Part shown: positions 47,001-60,400 of the stretch, in pieces
Layout of the letters: each line of letters begins with the position of its first letter
Numbering within the stretch: position 1 is the stretch's first letter
Source of the DNA: Ganoderma boninense
Taxonomy: Eukaryota > Basidiomycota > Agaricomycetes > Polyporales > Polyporaceae
Assembly: GCA_002900995.3 (NCBI GenBank)
Contig: CM035308.1
Coordinates: 1,054,001 to 1,118,000, forward strand
Direction: 5' to 3'
Length of the DNA: 64,000 nt
Position numbers and translations under genes: made by a program
Notes under the pieces: model-generated
Told to the model about the DNA's origin: nothing
The model's database searches: none
The model's input: only the letters and a program-made list of their open reading frames with translations

Positions 47001-49500
47001 GAGGGCTGTGCACTGGCATGTGTCGCATCGGGTGTCGAGGGTGCCAGGGTCACCGGGCACGGATGCGCGCCGCGGGAGTAGCCACTTGACGAGCTTCGCG
47101 TCTCGAGGACATACGGGCGGGCTCGAGACCGCATACATGTAGCATCGATGGGCGCGATGCGAAATGGTACATGAAGAACCCTGGGAGAAGCGCAGGGTGG
47201 TGGTGGCTGCCGGCGTAGCCCCGTTCGCACCTGACCCAGCGATATGCGCTTTCTCCGTCCTAGAACCCGTCTGTCAGCTCACTTGCTTACGCGCGACAGA
47301 GTGGGAAGAGTGACTGCGGTGAATATAAGCAGACGCACACTCACGATCGGGGGCCTTCCTCGTCCGGAGCATTGAACGCTTGGGTGGTCAGGCGAGTAGA
47401 ACGAGCGTATTCTTGGGAGGACGAGTCTCTTCGAACCCGAAGTAATGACTGTCCATGGGACGGTTCATCTCGCATGACTTCTGTTATGCCACACTGCGGC
47501 ATCCCAGACGATCATCTGCTCCCCCCGAGCCCATGTCCTCGAATAACGATAGCTTATGTGGCAGGCACCCTAGGATTGCCCGTCCAGCGACGCACAGAAG
47601 CGTGACGACGTCAGGGGCAGGCTTGACGTCGTTTAGATAGTCAGCGAGGGAAGAAGCAGCAGGTAATGGCAGTCGAAGATGAAGCCGAGCACAGTCACGA
47701 GTCCCGAGGACTCGCACTGACTGTATGCGCATATCTGTCGCCCGCCCGAAGAGGAAATCGATATGTGGCCGATATGCTGCGGAAGTATACGGCGTGGTGG
47801 AAGAAACAGACGGAAACGGGTAATCATCGCAGCAGCGCGCGCGACACATCTGTGCCAGACAACGAAGCGCGACGAGCTGGCACGAACGCCCTTTCTTCAT
47901 GAAGCTCGAGGGTGGCGGCCGCCGGGTGGTGTCGCATGTACGTACGAGGCGCACTCATAGTTATAGCAAGTGCACTGTGTCCCTTGTCCCTAGTTCGAGC
48001 ACTGCCAGAGGCCGTCTCAGTAAAAGAAGTTCCATGAGTGGCACAGGCATACGGCATTAGCGTGCGAGGATCAGGGCTTAGAAGGCTGCTTAGTGCTAAT
48101 TGCTACTGCACTGGCACGTCCACTGCATTGCGAGTACGCAGCGAGAGAGAGCTAACTCGGTCCAGGTGTATATGCCAAGACAAATTGAACCAGTCGCTGC
48201 AAACGTGACAAGGCCACGAGGAGTTAAGGACTTATCCAGGTTATCCTTGCTGCAGCAAACGTACTCGCGCCTCGAGGTCGATAAGTTCTAGGTAGGCATA
48301 TTGTACCACGACGTCGCGCGGAGTTGGGGCAAGTCTGAGTCCGACGTTCATTTCCGGACGCCCTAGCGACCGGGGATGGTACACTTGAACGTGGGGTTGC
48401 TCGAGGCGGCTCATGCATGACGAAGGTGGCTGTCGGCACATCAAGCAAGAACACGTGGGTAGACGGAGACGGAGTGTGCTGAACCAACAAGTCCAAGTTC
48501 CCGTTCGCGGGGCATTTGCCATTGAGCTTGCGCGACAAAGAGTGAAGACCCTGTTCGATGCCGGCATGAGGACGGGATTGTCGAGAAGCCAAAGGCATGC
48601 GTCCGGGGAAAGACAGCTTCTGTAATGAGAGAGGGAAAACCCGGCTCCACCAATCGGTGATACGGTCGAGAATTGATGAGTGCAAGACGCGATGAGATCG
48701 AACGACATGAAGAAAAACGAGTCGAAGACAAACGCAGCCACATGATGCATGCGAATGGCTTCGCCAGTGGCACGGGGCGGGAGACTGGGGTTGGGGCCGA
48801 GACCACCAGCTTCGAGTGGGGATGGGGATGTCGCCGCTCCACCTGCGACATAAGGAACAGCGACGTGGGGAGACGTGAGGATGCGATCCTCCGACTGGCT
48901 GGCCAAGTTCGCCGTCAGGTTCTTGTCCATTGGCAATTGGGGTGCAGAATTGCAGGAATATGGGCTGCGCGAAACGCTGGCAGTGGACCTGGCGAGTGCG
49001 ACGGGTCGCGAGAAGTTTACGTGCAAGAGGAAATTGGATAGGTGTGTATGCACACCTTGTGAACTGGGGTGGAGTGGTTCGAGAGTAAGCCAGACGCCTC
49101 CGGGGCACCTTTGCTGCTTCGAACGATGCCTGCCGAGGGTGTGAGCAGCTGCGAAGCCAGGAAGCAACGATGAGAACATTGGGGCACGAACTCGGTCAGC
49201 GGAAACTTGGCAGACATCGCTCGCGGACAACCGCCGCGTTTACGCTCTCCAGGCCAGCTGACGTCACAGCACCCTTAGCGCTGGAATGCTATTGGCTGGT
49301 AGATTGGTCAGAGTCGCGATGGCCAGGCCCTTCTCACAAATATTGCCTCACGGCCGCTGCCCATCTCAGAGCTCGCTTGGATAATTACGGCGTTCAACTT
49401 ATCCTCATCTTCGAGATTTCTATCCTTGTTTCTGCTCCGCTTCCATCCACTCATGTTGGCCCCCGTTGGAACATTCCGCGACAAGCCAATCATTCATCAT
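44071..49500. other. Gene-poor region, part 2
   Basis: No gene can be supported. The longest frames (45258-46112 plus; 46364-47230 minus; 48241-49230 minus, with a second frame open over the same bases) have biased, low-information compositions and no family similarity I recognise. A perfect CRE-type octamer TGACGTCA lies at 49259-49266. Confidence 0.45.
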
Positions 49501-52500
49501 CTCCCCTCTTGCTGACCATCAGCGCACGCCATGAACCATCGATAGAATCCGTGGCAGAAGTGTCGTTCCTCAGACATACGTACAAGAGTGCTTCTCTATC
49601 CGCAGTCATGGTGCAGACATCCAATTGGAAAAGTGAGCTCTCAGCACTACAGTAAACATGTTCTATCCGTAGCACCCGGGCCTTCCCTGGCAGTGTCTCT
49701 GAGTCTCTGACCCCAATATTTGTTGAAACAAAAGTTTCAGGCTCGCCTGACCGTGGAGGTACGAACCGCCAGACACGCTCCGATGCCAGTATTGATGAAA
49801 CCATCAACAGCGTTCCTCGTTGGATCCATGGCTGGCCAGACCTTCCACCTACCGACGTCCAGGGCTCACAACCCTCAAACATACCGGATAGCGCGCTATT
49901 CCCTTTCGGTATGCGGACCAACAGCTCGCAGCTGGTCCGCGGCGGACCGTCACCGGCACCGTCGATCGTCAACGTCGACGGCAAGCGTACTTTGCACAGC
50001 ACAGCACGTCGCATGAAATATGTCATGGAAATGTGGCACCTTGCACCGGGTCCCCCCATCGCGCTGGCCCTGTTTCTCTTCCAAATATCACCCACTCCAC
50101 ACAATCTTAGAACCTTGCTTATCAGCTTAACCGTACCGCCGCTATAACAATGACGTCGAGCCTTCTGTATGCTGGCTACGGGGGACATCTCAGTATGGCT
50201 ACGCGTGGCAAGGCACTCATCCGCGATCGAGGCCCAGTGGTGCACGATCGAACGGAAGTTGTATGCCGACCTGCTCTATGTCCAATCGACATTTTTCCAA
50301 GGGCTTCCCCGGTACGTCGATGTCTTTCGGGACGTCATTCGGTTTTAGGTTCTAGGCCCTTCACACTAGATTCGATGCTCTACTTACACTTACAGTAATT
50401 GTCCGTAAGTTATGCACTGCAACCAGCTAAGAAACAGTGCCATGTCAAATACGTATCTGCATCTTTGCACCCTCACGCTACAGCACGCTACTCATCGCGG
50501 CTTGCACTGCAAGACGGGCAGGAACTTATGTATGTCCCGTCGATCTCCTGTCCATCTCCCGCCTCAACTCAGATCGCCGCGCCACCGCCAGGGCGGTCAC
50601 GGAACACCGAGCTGGCGTCCGGGCGGGCTTGCCACGGCGCGTGGAGTTCCAAGCCCCCGATCGAAGGTCCGTCCTGCCGAGCGGCGGGCACGATGGTGAG
50701 CGAAAAGCACTGGCATCGTCTCGTCCGAGCCCGAGCACGCCAGTGCATACGCCGCATAGCCGCGGCCCGCAAGCACTTAAGTCTGCGAGCATCGCACGCG
50801 CAGGGGATAAGTTAGCATAAGGCATAAGTGCTTAAGTCCATACGAGGGCTGGCATGCATATGCAGCTGTAGTTACTGGCCCAGGCTCGCCGCACGCCGAC
50901 CAGCATTCCATCGCCCATATGTAACAGTCCAAGCTAAACCGCATTCCCGCCCAGCAGCCGCTCCTAACACAAGCTGGCGCGCAGTGATCTTTAAGCTCGC
51001 CGGCGACCGCAGGTGGACACGCAACCGGCGCCGCCGCACAGGCGTCCAACATCCATGGGTCGGCGATTCCTCTGAGCACGAAATCCTCGAGGCGCATGGC
51101 CAGGGCCCCCTCGACCGGGACAAGCTTGTCGAGCACATGCAGATCAGATCCAGGCGTCGGCGCCGGGGCGTGTCCCGCGGTCCGCGCCCGTGCACGGGCA
51201 TGCGCGCCGCCCGGAACGAGCATAGCAGACGCATTGCCTGAACCGTCTCTCGCCGTCCCTCCGTTCCTTGCTTCTACCGTAGTACGTACGTCCCGCAGGC
51301 TCGCTGAATGTGCGGGGCTGCAGCTCGCGCGCGGTCGCAGGTCGACGAAGCTCAGCCGTTCGAGGGCGCTCGGGGCCGGACTCGACGTCTTTTCGAATTC
51401 GTCCCGCGGCCGGCGTGCTGCGTCCGAACAAGGAGCTGCAGCTGAGATGGATAACCTTGTAGTTATCCAACTTGCCGGCCGAGGGGGCTCGCGGCACCGC
51501 TTCTCGCATACCGAGACCCGACAGACATGGATCTATCTCGCTCGGCCGGTATTCTACGTCAATGTTGGATCCTGTCCCAGATATGCGGGGCGGTATGACA
51601 GAGCGCGAACCTACACAGAAGATACGGTCAGCACGATACTTAACTGATACTTACGATACGTTCAACCTTAGGTCGCGGCGGACCAGATATAGGTACTGCA
51701 CCATGATCGACATTTCCGTGAAGAGCCCACGGCGAATACGCTGCGTACGTCACCGCACAGAGCCAAAGCGAAGCCCACGCCGGTCCCGAGCTGCCCACGC
51801 CGATGCCCACCCGCACCCGCCATGGCCATGGGTTGCGTGCTCGGGTTCGCGCGCGCGTCCAGCTAGGTACCGAACGTCGCCCTCCTTCAGTTCAATGTAT
51901 TTCCATCTCCCATTCGAATTCTCTCTGCCTGTCTCCGCTGCCGCGTACGGCATCGCTCCTCCATGGGCACCATGCACGGCGGCGCCCCGCGATCCCCTGC
52001 CACAGAAACAGAAACAGAACCAGGACCGCAGACCCGGGCCGCCGCCCTTTGGGGCGATCGGCCAAGCGTGAATGCAGCACCCAGAATGCTGAATTCAATC
52101 CTTATTCAACGTTTCGACCCTTATACAACGTTTCAACGTTTCAACATTCAATACTCTCTGCACTAGCAGCTCTTGGGCTGCGAGCTGCAGGGCCTCCTCG
52201 CCCGCACAAAACCCCTCCCAGGCCGACTGCCAACCCCTGGGATAACCCCCCCCCCTCCGCGCCCGTCGCAGCACGAGCATCGGCCGTTGCAGGATACATA
52301 TCCAGTAAACTCGCGGCATGCTGCTGCAGCTGGGAAGGGTTCCGGAACCAGTCTTGTGTTCTTGATTCTCGGAATCACATTCACTTTCCCCGGTTGCGGC
52401 CTGAGAGCAGGCTCCACCGCCGCAGATCCCGTCCTGTCCAATCACAAGGGCACGAAGAAGAGTACATACCGCAATAAGTTAGCCACTGGACCACTGGACA

Positions 52501-52990
52501 GCTCGACGCGAGCGTGCGCCGTGCGAGTCGCAGGAAAGTGAGTCGAGTGGGAGTCGAGTCTCGACGGGCGTACGCCGACGCCTAGGTATGGTGTTGATCC
52601 GTAGGCCTGCTGCTGAAGAAGTGGCGCTCGGAGTTGAGGCGGCATTGCCATATGGCCACAGACCGTACCACGGGGCCTCCCCCCCGTCGCCACTCGTCGC
52701 GATTCTGGCCACAGCTGCAGCGGGCGGCGCAGAACCTTCGGGCCATGCCCTGGAGGCTGACAGTGGGTTCCTCTGCGGGGCCCCGCGAGGGACAGATTTC
52801 GAGTCGATCGCGCACGGCGGAAATTGCTAGGAAATAAGTCTCTGGCGTGCTCAGAGGCAGCCGCCCCCGAAGCGCCCCCGCGCCCCTCAAATCAGACGGC
52901 CCTGACTCGCCTGTCGGTGTCCAACGACCACCCGTGTTGAAGTCGAGCCGGAAGGAGTCCCTGAGCCAATGAAGAACATTCCTCAGAAAA
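49501..52990. other. Gene-poor region, part 3
   Basis: No gene can be supported. A minus-strand frame of 251 codons (50245 to 49490) is the most protein-like but matches nothing known to me. Contains three CAACGTTTC copies at 52107-52142 and a C9 homopolymer near 52248. Confidence 0.4.
52107..52142 (+). repeat. Three copies of CAACGTTTC
   Basis: Copies at 52107-52115, 52126-52134 and 52134-52142, the last two sharing one base. Each contains the palindrome AACGTT. Function unknown. Confidence 0.85.
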
Positions 52991-54113
52991 GCCGAGCATG
53001 CACACAAAAAGGAGGTTTACATGAACATAACTGTGCTTCATTACTATTCATACCGTATCGTACTAATCGACATTGCACTTCGTACAACGCTCCTCTCCAC
53101 TGAGGAGTTCCTGCGCGGTATCATCGTATGCGTGAGGTATGCGATATGGTAGCGTCGAAAGGTACGCAAGTGATAACGATGCGATTGTGGTCGTGTGAGA
53201 TGCGTGTGATGAGGTTGCGGGATGGATGGGTTGAATGCGTATGCGATGATGAGATGCGCATGAGAATGGCGACGATGAGGATAATGGTACACGATAACAA
53301 CCAAGAGAACAAAGCGAACAACATGCACAACGAAAACGAGCAAGACATTAGGTACGCGAGGGATACTGTTCGTACAGCCGTCATTCACACCAAAACCATC
53401 GAAAGAGATTCCAATCCGGTGAGAGGGAAAAGGGAAAACACGAGGAAATCAACGGAGAACAACGAGCGACCGCGAGAGATGAGCGAGCGAAATACCGATA
53501 CACGACAATATACACATCCTTGGCCCACCTGACGCAGGCCAAAGACGAAGGTATGATGGCGGCGGCGGCACGCACGCGCCCCTTCCCCTACCCCAAAGAG
53601 GAGAGCCCGAGACGACGAGAGACCCGGAGACCCGACGACGATAAGCCATGACCCGAAGGAGGCGATGGTGGTACAGGTAGTATACACGGGGATATGGTGC
53701 ATTTTGAGTGCGGTCGGAGGTCTGATTAGGTTGGATATGCGCAGACGAGTATGCGGGCCATAGCGTAGAGCCGAATAGGGAGGCGTAATATATCGGGGAG
53801 GGCATGTGAGGATAGGGTAGGGTAGGAGATGGGGATAAGGATATGCTTGCGGAAGACCAATGATCGAGAGCATGCGATGGACGGGGCGAATAAGTCAGTT
53901 GCGGCATGGCGAATGATTGTGTTGATGCGGTGTCCGATGCGAGGGAGTGTGAATGCTGACCGAGAAAGACGGCGAGGGTATGCGCGTTGCGTGCGAGGTA
54001 TCCAGATATTGACAGTGGGGGTATGCATGAGATGGGAAGGGTGGTGGTGCAGATGGGGGATGTGACGACGACAACGATACCTCGCACGTCGTCCATGGAT
54101 AGCCTCGTCGCGC
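52991..54113 (-). other. Strand-skewed 3' flank of the Ecl1-like gene
   Basis: The plus strand is strongly purine-rich with many GATG/GCGATG words, so the minus strand (sense for the upstream gene) is pyrimidine-rich. This resembles a long untranslated 3' flank rather than coding DNA. No gene is recognised. Confidence 0.4.
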
Positions 54114-55924
54114 TTAATCGCGCGCGCCGCCAAAGAGGAAGAGCCGCTTGATGGGCTCCTCCACCAGGACCTCGACTTCGACCTCGCACTCCACACCATC
54201 GACCAGCCTGCGCTCGATGCGCTTCTCCTTCTTCGGAGCGAACCGCATGATAGGATAGGTGAATGTCTCGGAGGAGTAGCTCCGAGTGCGCGCTGAAGGA
54301 ACCAATGAGCCATAGTTTAAATGGTTAACGCCGTAGAATGCTCACCGCCATTCGACCTGATCTTGCCCACAGTGGGAAGGGAACTGGCAGCCTCACAGGC
54401 AGCATCAAGCTCATCGTCGTCGCTATCGGTCTCGATGGTGCCAACACTTGCGTCGCTGTTCTGGCGGCTAAGGGGACTGCGCTTGCGACCAACCACAGAG
54501 GCGTTACTGAAGACTGCGCTCTGGCTACCCCAGGAGGTGCTAGAACTACCGCCCACGCTGGAGACACTAGAGTTGACGCGGCGCATCTTGACGTCAGGAA
54601 CCAAGAGACGACCCTCAGCGCCGGGCTTGAGGAGGGAGAACTCGCGCCCTAGGCTTGAGCGAGTAGACCCAGTCGGCGAAGTGGACATACCCGCAGCGCG
54701 AGTGTGCATAGATGTCCGGGACTCCGAACGCCGGGTGAAAGACGCCGAGTACTGGCGGTAGAGCTCCTGGGTGGACGCATCGACGGCACGGGAGGGCAAA
54801 GAAGACATGGAGGCGCTAGTCTTGACTTCGGCTGCTGGCTTGCCCTCGCCCATCGTTGAATGGACCCCGCGAGAACGATGGGGGGTGGCGACGTAGGAGC
54901 CGTACGCGCGGATAGCGGCGTCGTCGGGGTCAGTGCGAGTGAAGTCGCGAGGAGGAGCGAAACCGTAAACGCTCGCGCGCCATGCGTTGGAACCATCGGT
55001 CCACCCTGGAATGGGCTTGTTGTCGTCCTCAGGCTCGCTGTGGACCGGAAGGCCCCAAGAGGACTTCTTGGGCTTCTCAGTGCACAGAGCGGCTTGAATA
55101 CGACGTGCAGCCATCATGATACCGCCTTCGAAGCGAGGGACTGGCTCCTCTGTCGAGGTCGTTGACTTGCGCGCGAAGGGGGGAGGGGGAGGAAGAGGGT
55201 CGAAGCCATAGATAGCAGCAAGGCGCGAGTAGGCGTCCGCACCGCAGTCACCCTTAGGTGCTGGTGGTGCTTTGGCAGTTGCAGCGGTGGTGATGGGGGA
55301 GGAAGTAGAAGAACGCGACTCGAATGACGCACCACTCGAGCAGTCGCTATCGTCCTGAGACCCGTGGATATCGGAGACAGAGTTTGGTGGGACGGGTGGG
55401 AGGCGAGGAGAAGTACACCGTTCGGGGTTATACTTGATGTCGATGGCACTGTGGTAGGACTGGAGGTCGGCCAGGCGACACTCGTCGGAGCAGTAGAGGG
55501 GAGCAGGTGTCTGATCAATGACCATGCGGTGGCGAACAGAAGGAGCAGGTTTGGGAGCGGGGAGCGCGTTGGATGTTGCGTCTGGGGTCGCGTCCTTGGT
55601 AGGCGAGCGCTTGATCGCGCCGTTGGGCTTCACGCGGCCGGTGCCGTGGACGAGGCCCTGGGCTCTGGGGCGAATGGTGCCTGTCTTGCCGCGCGTGAGG
55701 CGCGAAGGAGCATCGTGGTGCTGTGCGGTTTTGGTGTCTGTGTATGGAGTAAGCGAGGAGAATAAAGGATGTGGCGTAGAGAGGTGCTCACGAGAGGCAT
55801 TGGGGGAGGCAGGGGGAGCAGGGGTAGGATGGGGCTGGACGGGAACGTGGATGCGCTTGGGGACGATTTGTCGAGAGCAGACGGGACACCAGATGGAGTC
55901 GAAGGGGATGTCGACGGTGTCCAT
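54114..55924 (-). CDS. Large Ecl1-like zinc-binding protein (life-span regulatory factor type)
   Basis: Three exons: 55792-55924, 54346-55737, 54114-54292 (567 residues). The N-terminus has a CPVC pair (SIWCPVCSRQIVPKR) and, about 120 residues later, a second metal-binding-like segment LYCSDECRLADLQSYH. This CxxC...CSxxC pairing is the pattern of the fungal Ecl1 zinc proteins linked to nutrient limitation and chronological life span. The remainder is S/T/P-rich and disordered, with a repeated YGF motif (AAIYGFDPL, ASVYGFAPP). The end is an acidic-basic segment (PKKEKRIERRLVDGVECEVE, then EEPIKRLFLFGG). The 54-nt intron 55738-55791 (GTGAGC...CACAG) is frame-preserving and stop-free. The gene is firm; the Ecl1 link rests on the cysteine spacing and is moderate. 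An unrelated zinc protein is the alternative. Confidence 0.75.
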
Positions 55925-57430
55925 GATGTCGGGGGAGGGATGTCGGGGAAGGGGCGGAGGGATCTCCTGGCCCGGTTTATAGCTTCACAAGTCCCTCCCG
56001 GCACCCGCGGACATTTAGTTTATTATTTATTTTCCCCGCCCGAAATTCCCCTCCATGTTTCAACGCCCAGATCTGCGATCTCGGTTTGCCCTCCCGATGC
56101 GGCATCTGTGTCTCATTGGACGCATAGACACCGATCCGATTCCCAGCCTTTACCGGGCCAATAGCGCCCTCGTCCAATCAGTCCAGGCCCTTGCCCGGCC
56201 AATCCCCTCATTCCTCCCACTTTCCGCCATTACGTCCTGCAGTCGCTGCATGCTCGTCTGTCTCCCAGCACGCCCATTCTCCGCCATCTCCCTGCCGCTC
56301 TTGTCGACGTTCGTATTATCACCCACCACACCTTCTCCACCACTGCCCGCCCTCTCCGTCACCGCGGCCTTGTGTCCCAGCCTCATGCGCAGTGTTTCTG
56401 CACTCAGGGCCTCAATCCTGTGACGGCCCAACGGCCCCGCGGTAGGACGTCGGGGAAATGGCTCTGCCCCGGATTTTCTCCCGGCGCTCAGCCACCCTGC
56501 CTGCGCCTCTGGGCGGCTGGCAGAGTAGATCCAATCAGCAGCTCGCGCCTCTCCCCGCCCCCACCCGAGCGACGAATCAGATGCCTTCCCCGCTTTCCCC
56601 GCCCACCCGTCTTCCTCCACTCATCCTGTGCCCCATCTCGCACCGTCTGAACCGTCGTCTTTCCGTGTCCTGATTTTTTGTTCACATGTCGCTTTGCGTC
56701 CCCAACCACATCTGCCCTCATCTTGAAATTTCAGCCCCCTCTTCCGGCGCCCCCTCTCGTCCAATCCTCACTCAATCCGGTCCATTCCCGCCTAAAATGA
56801 TCTCTCGCCCACACCGTTCGCCCAGCCTGTCTGAAAGCCATACTTACCAACCCATCTTGCTCTGACTGACTGCAATAGCCCTCTACGTTCAAATCACATC
56901 ATTGCCCTATTCCTTACTATGATCTCTCCCTCCATCTGTGCAAATTGTCCAATGTTCATTTTCTATGTCTGTCCGTCTGTTCTGTCTCCATAGCACGGGT
57001 AAAGATGTCCAGCAGCACCTCCTCTCTGCCAGTGTGCGGTCCATCTACTCCCCACCAGTGTTCCATCCCGTCTCGAGGCTCTCTGACAGTCCGAATCAAC
57101 CAATCCCGGTGTGTGACGAATCCCACTGTGTATCTCACTCCATCGCCTCGTACTGATGCAGCATAGATCCAGGGCTCCGTTTCATCTCCGGGCTCTTGCA
57201 CGCCCGCTCGTCCCCGTCTCCGTTACCGCCTCCCGCAACGCCTGCTATACCATATCGTATACCATCGGGCCCCGTGGGCCTCTCACAATGCACGTTAATC
57301 CGTCGTTCAATTCGCCCTGTCACTTCTTGCCCATCGCGGAGGTCCTCTCCAATCCCGACCCCTCTCCAGTCACACCCTCACCGGTGACACATACGCCGTC
57401 GTCGCCATCCTCTCTGTGATGTGTCTCGTA
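55925..57430 (+). promoter_or_regulatory. Pyrimidine-rich, CCAAT-dense region upstream of the Ecl1-like gene
   Basis: About 1.5 kb with strong C/T excess on the plus strand. CCAAT pentamers (either strand) lie at 56115, 56158, 56174 and 56199, with more near 56531, 56760 and 56948. CCAAT is the HAP/NF-Y site. The skew suggests a divergent plus-strand transcript, but no protein was recognised. Confidence 0.4.
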
Positions 57431-60400
57431 TGTCTCGCGGTACCTGAGCACATCGCCGCGGGCCACCGGATGTTCGACCCGAATTTCCTGCTAAGGGCCC
57501 CGACGATCCTTCCGCAGGAAACTTTAGGCACTCTCCCTCTGTAATCTTTATGCGTCCCGTTGGTACACCATTACATATTAGTACTCGCCACAACGACCGG
57601 GTCCGTACATGGCTGATCCCCCGCGCGTTCTCTGCTCATGATGTGCGCGACCCACATGCACGCTTCACCGTACGCTGCTATGCTATCCTTAGCCGTCCCA
57701 CCTCGTGCCTCACCGAGCAAGTTAGCAACTCGCGATACTCCGCCCACGCTCCCGCAAGTTCCGCACCACGCGCCAGGCGCGCCGCGCTCGACACAAAAAA
57801 AAGTCGAGGAAGACTCTGGCCAGGCGAGCTTTTTCCTTTTCCGATGTTCTCGGGATGGGCGCCCGCGCCCATGTCATGACTCGAGCCACTCCGCGGGATT
57901 TCCGGCGGTGGCTCCGCGCCCCGCCTCTCCCCGTCCATCTGCCGCCGCCTCCCCGCATTTTGCGCACCGGAGTCTGGGGCAGCTGCACCAGGTGATCCTG
58001 TTCGGAACTGCTCTGTCTCTACCCCGGATCAACGTTGCGATCGCCCGGGACAGCGGTCCTCCTTGCGCGACGTGGCCTGCTCAACCGCAGTCGTATATGC
58101 ACATGGCAGGCATGATGCTGGATGTGCACGAATGTGGGGTAAGTGCTTGCTCCTTGAATGAATATGGGGCTTGCTCCATCCCGCTTCCAGGCCGTGCTTC
58201 CCCGTTAGCAGTCTGTCGGTTTTCACGTAAAGTTTTCAGGCTCGGATTTGCTCTGTTTTTTCCGAAGGTTTGTGCAACACAGCGCCCCTGTTGACCTCTT
58301 GTATGCGCCGACCATGCCGCATCTCGTTCGTCCCCAAATTGCAATAAGCCTCCTTGGTAAGTGCATCCCTCTGCAGCTGGTTCCTGGTCGGGAAGCAAAG
58401 TTCACAATAAGACGATTCTCTAAGTCAGTAGGCGGGAGGTCTTGTTATTGACCAAACTTGTTACGCCGGTGCAGACAATTGTAAACGCCGTGCAGTGTTC
58501 CAAGTCTTGTCTATGCATACATTTAGCGCCAAGTCCGCCGTCTCCTCGACCAAGAAGTATGACGTCGACGGCCCCAATGTCGCCAAAAGCCGAGACCCTC
58601 CCTCCTTCTCTTGATTGATCTACCCAACTGGCCAGCGGGGCATAACGATGCTCCGTAGCGTCCATACTATACTCATATTACTTGTATCGCAACACTTGCG
58701 CAGATGACGAGCTCAGTGGGTTCACCAGGAAGCCAAATGACCTGCAATGCGTGAAAAGCCTCCGGAGTACCGGCGCGGTGTCCTTTCGATCGTCGGGTCA
58801 ATGTCGGGTGATGTTGCTTGGCCCAACAGGCGCACAGGGCCCGCCGCTGAGCACGACCGGCCCGGCGCCCGTGAAGTGAGTCCGCCCTCGAGTTCGCGAC
58901 ACTGCCAGGCCTTGTCTCAAATGACTCAAATGACCGCTGACGGGTCGACACGACACAGTCACGACACAAGAGTCAAGCCCCTCGCGAGTCGCATGGTCCC
59001 AGGGGTTTATCGTCGTCAGGCAGGTGACATTTCGCTTCATGTTCATGCTCGCAGTGCTAGGTTAGGAGGCAGTCTTGACAGAGCATGTTTCACCGCGGAC
59101 GCACACGCCACAGCAGATTAACACCTGGCCACGGCGCAGTGATTGAGTCCTCGGACACGAATTAGACACGACAAGGCTTGTAACGACTGGCCACAAGGAC
59201 ATCCACGGTTAACGTCTTAGACTTCAGCGTAAGCTCGGAGGACCTCGCCGGCTGCCCTGTCCGCGCGTCTGAACGGCAAGTTCGACTGTCATTCCGTTCG
59301 TCCGCTTGCCTTTAGCCTTTGCTAAAGCCAAGGGGCCCGACGCTAAGGACTGCTAAGGAGCAAGTGCCGTTGCCGACACCGCAGATTGACCGCAGAACAG
59401 AGAACCTATCCATCTCTTCCACAATCTCGCTTGTGCTGCGCACAGAGCGTGCGGGACCCGGGACTGCGTTTCCGTGCCCGCCTTCCCCGCGACAGCCTGT
59501 GCCCAGCGTGTCTGACCAGTCGCCGAGCGGGAGCATCCAGAGCGGGTCGTGGGCCGCGTTGCCCGTACCGATTTGTAGTTCGCATACTCCGGGTACGTGC
59601 GTTGCGCGAGCGAGCCGGATTCCAAACGTGATGCCATGACAAACCGTGGTTTACTTACCCCCGGCAGACCCGCAGACGCGTCCACGGAGACTCTGCTTTG
59701 CTACAGGAATATCTGTCTTCGTTCTCTTTGTGAAGCACCCCGTTAGCTCGCTGCCCTTATATCCAGAGGCTGGTTCGAGACCAGTTTGGCTCAGCGACAA
59801 CGGTCCGTTGCCCTCCTCCTGCGAGTCTTTGGTGCATGACGGTTCATTAATGTTTGCAGCCCTTGCTGCTGCACAACAATATTCATCTGTATCAAATGTC
59901 TTGCTAGACTGATCGCTAAGTACAGGGACTGCTCACGACGACCAGGCACGGGGAGCGGTCAACACCTACTTATCTGACGGTTTGGAGCTCTAGCCCTTGC
60001 CTCCACATCAGAGACAAGCAATATCCGAATTAGCACTCACTCCGCTCTGCTCTAACTGCGAGGCTCTCTGTGTGTGATCCACTTCGACAACAACTATCCA
60101 GTCAGGACATAGGCTTGTTCGGTAGGTCCTCTCATTCGTTATCAGTAAGCGATACTTACAAGACGGTTGAATGAATGGGACTCGCTGCCGTTCGTTTATC
60201 CGTTGCGCTCCTCGGTTCCTGTCAACGCATCATTTGTATTCGTGTTAGCACAAGTCAAGCACGAGTCCTCAACACGGAACGGTGGCATGGACGCCACAGG
60301 GTTCCGCACCGAGACCATGCATCCAGCCTGTCCATGATTTTTTAGTTCCGAGAGCAAACTGCCCGCCCCGAGCCGACCCAGCAACCCATTAGAGGCTCTA

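Noticed and set aside
45258..47230. Long ORFs of 249-288 codons on both strands
   Set aside because: Mutually overlapping and without protein character; likely chance ORFs.
48241..49230. 329-codon minus-strand ORF
   Set aside because: A second minus-strand frame is open over the same bases, composition is GC-driven and nothing is recognised; length is within reach of chance in 60 percent GC DNA.
49490..50245. 251-codon minus-strand ORF that looks slightly protein-like
   Set aside because: No recognised motif, no splice continuation and no promoter evidence; left as noncoding.
59735..59795. tRNA-like B-box (GGTTCGAGACC at 59772)
   Set aside because: The only A-box-like match is about 30 bases upstream, too close, and no acceptor or anticodon stems form.
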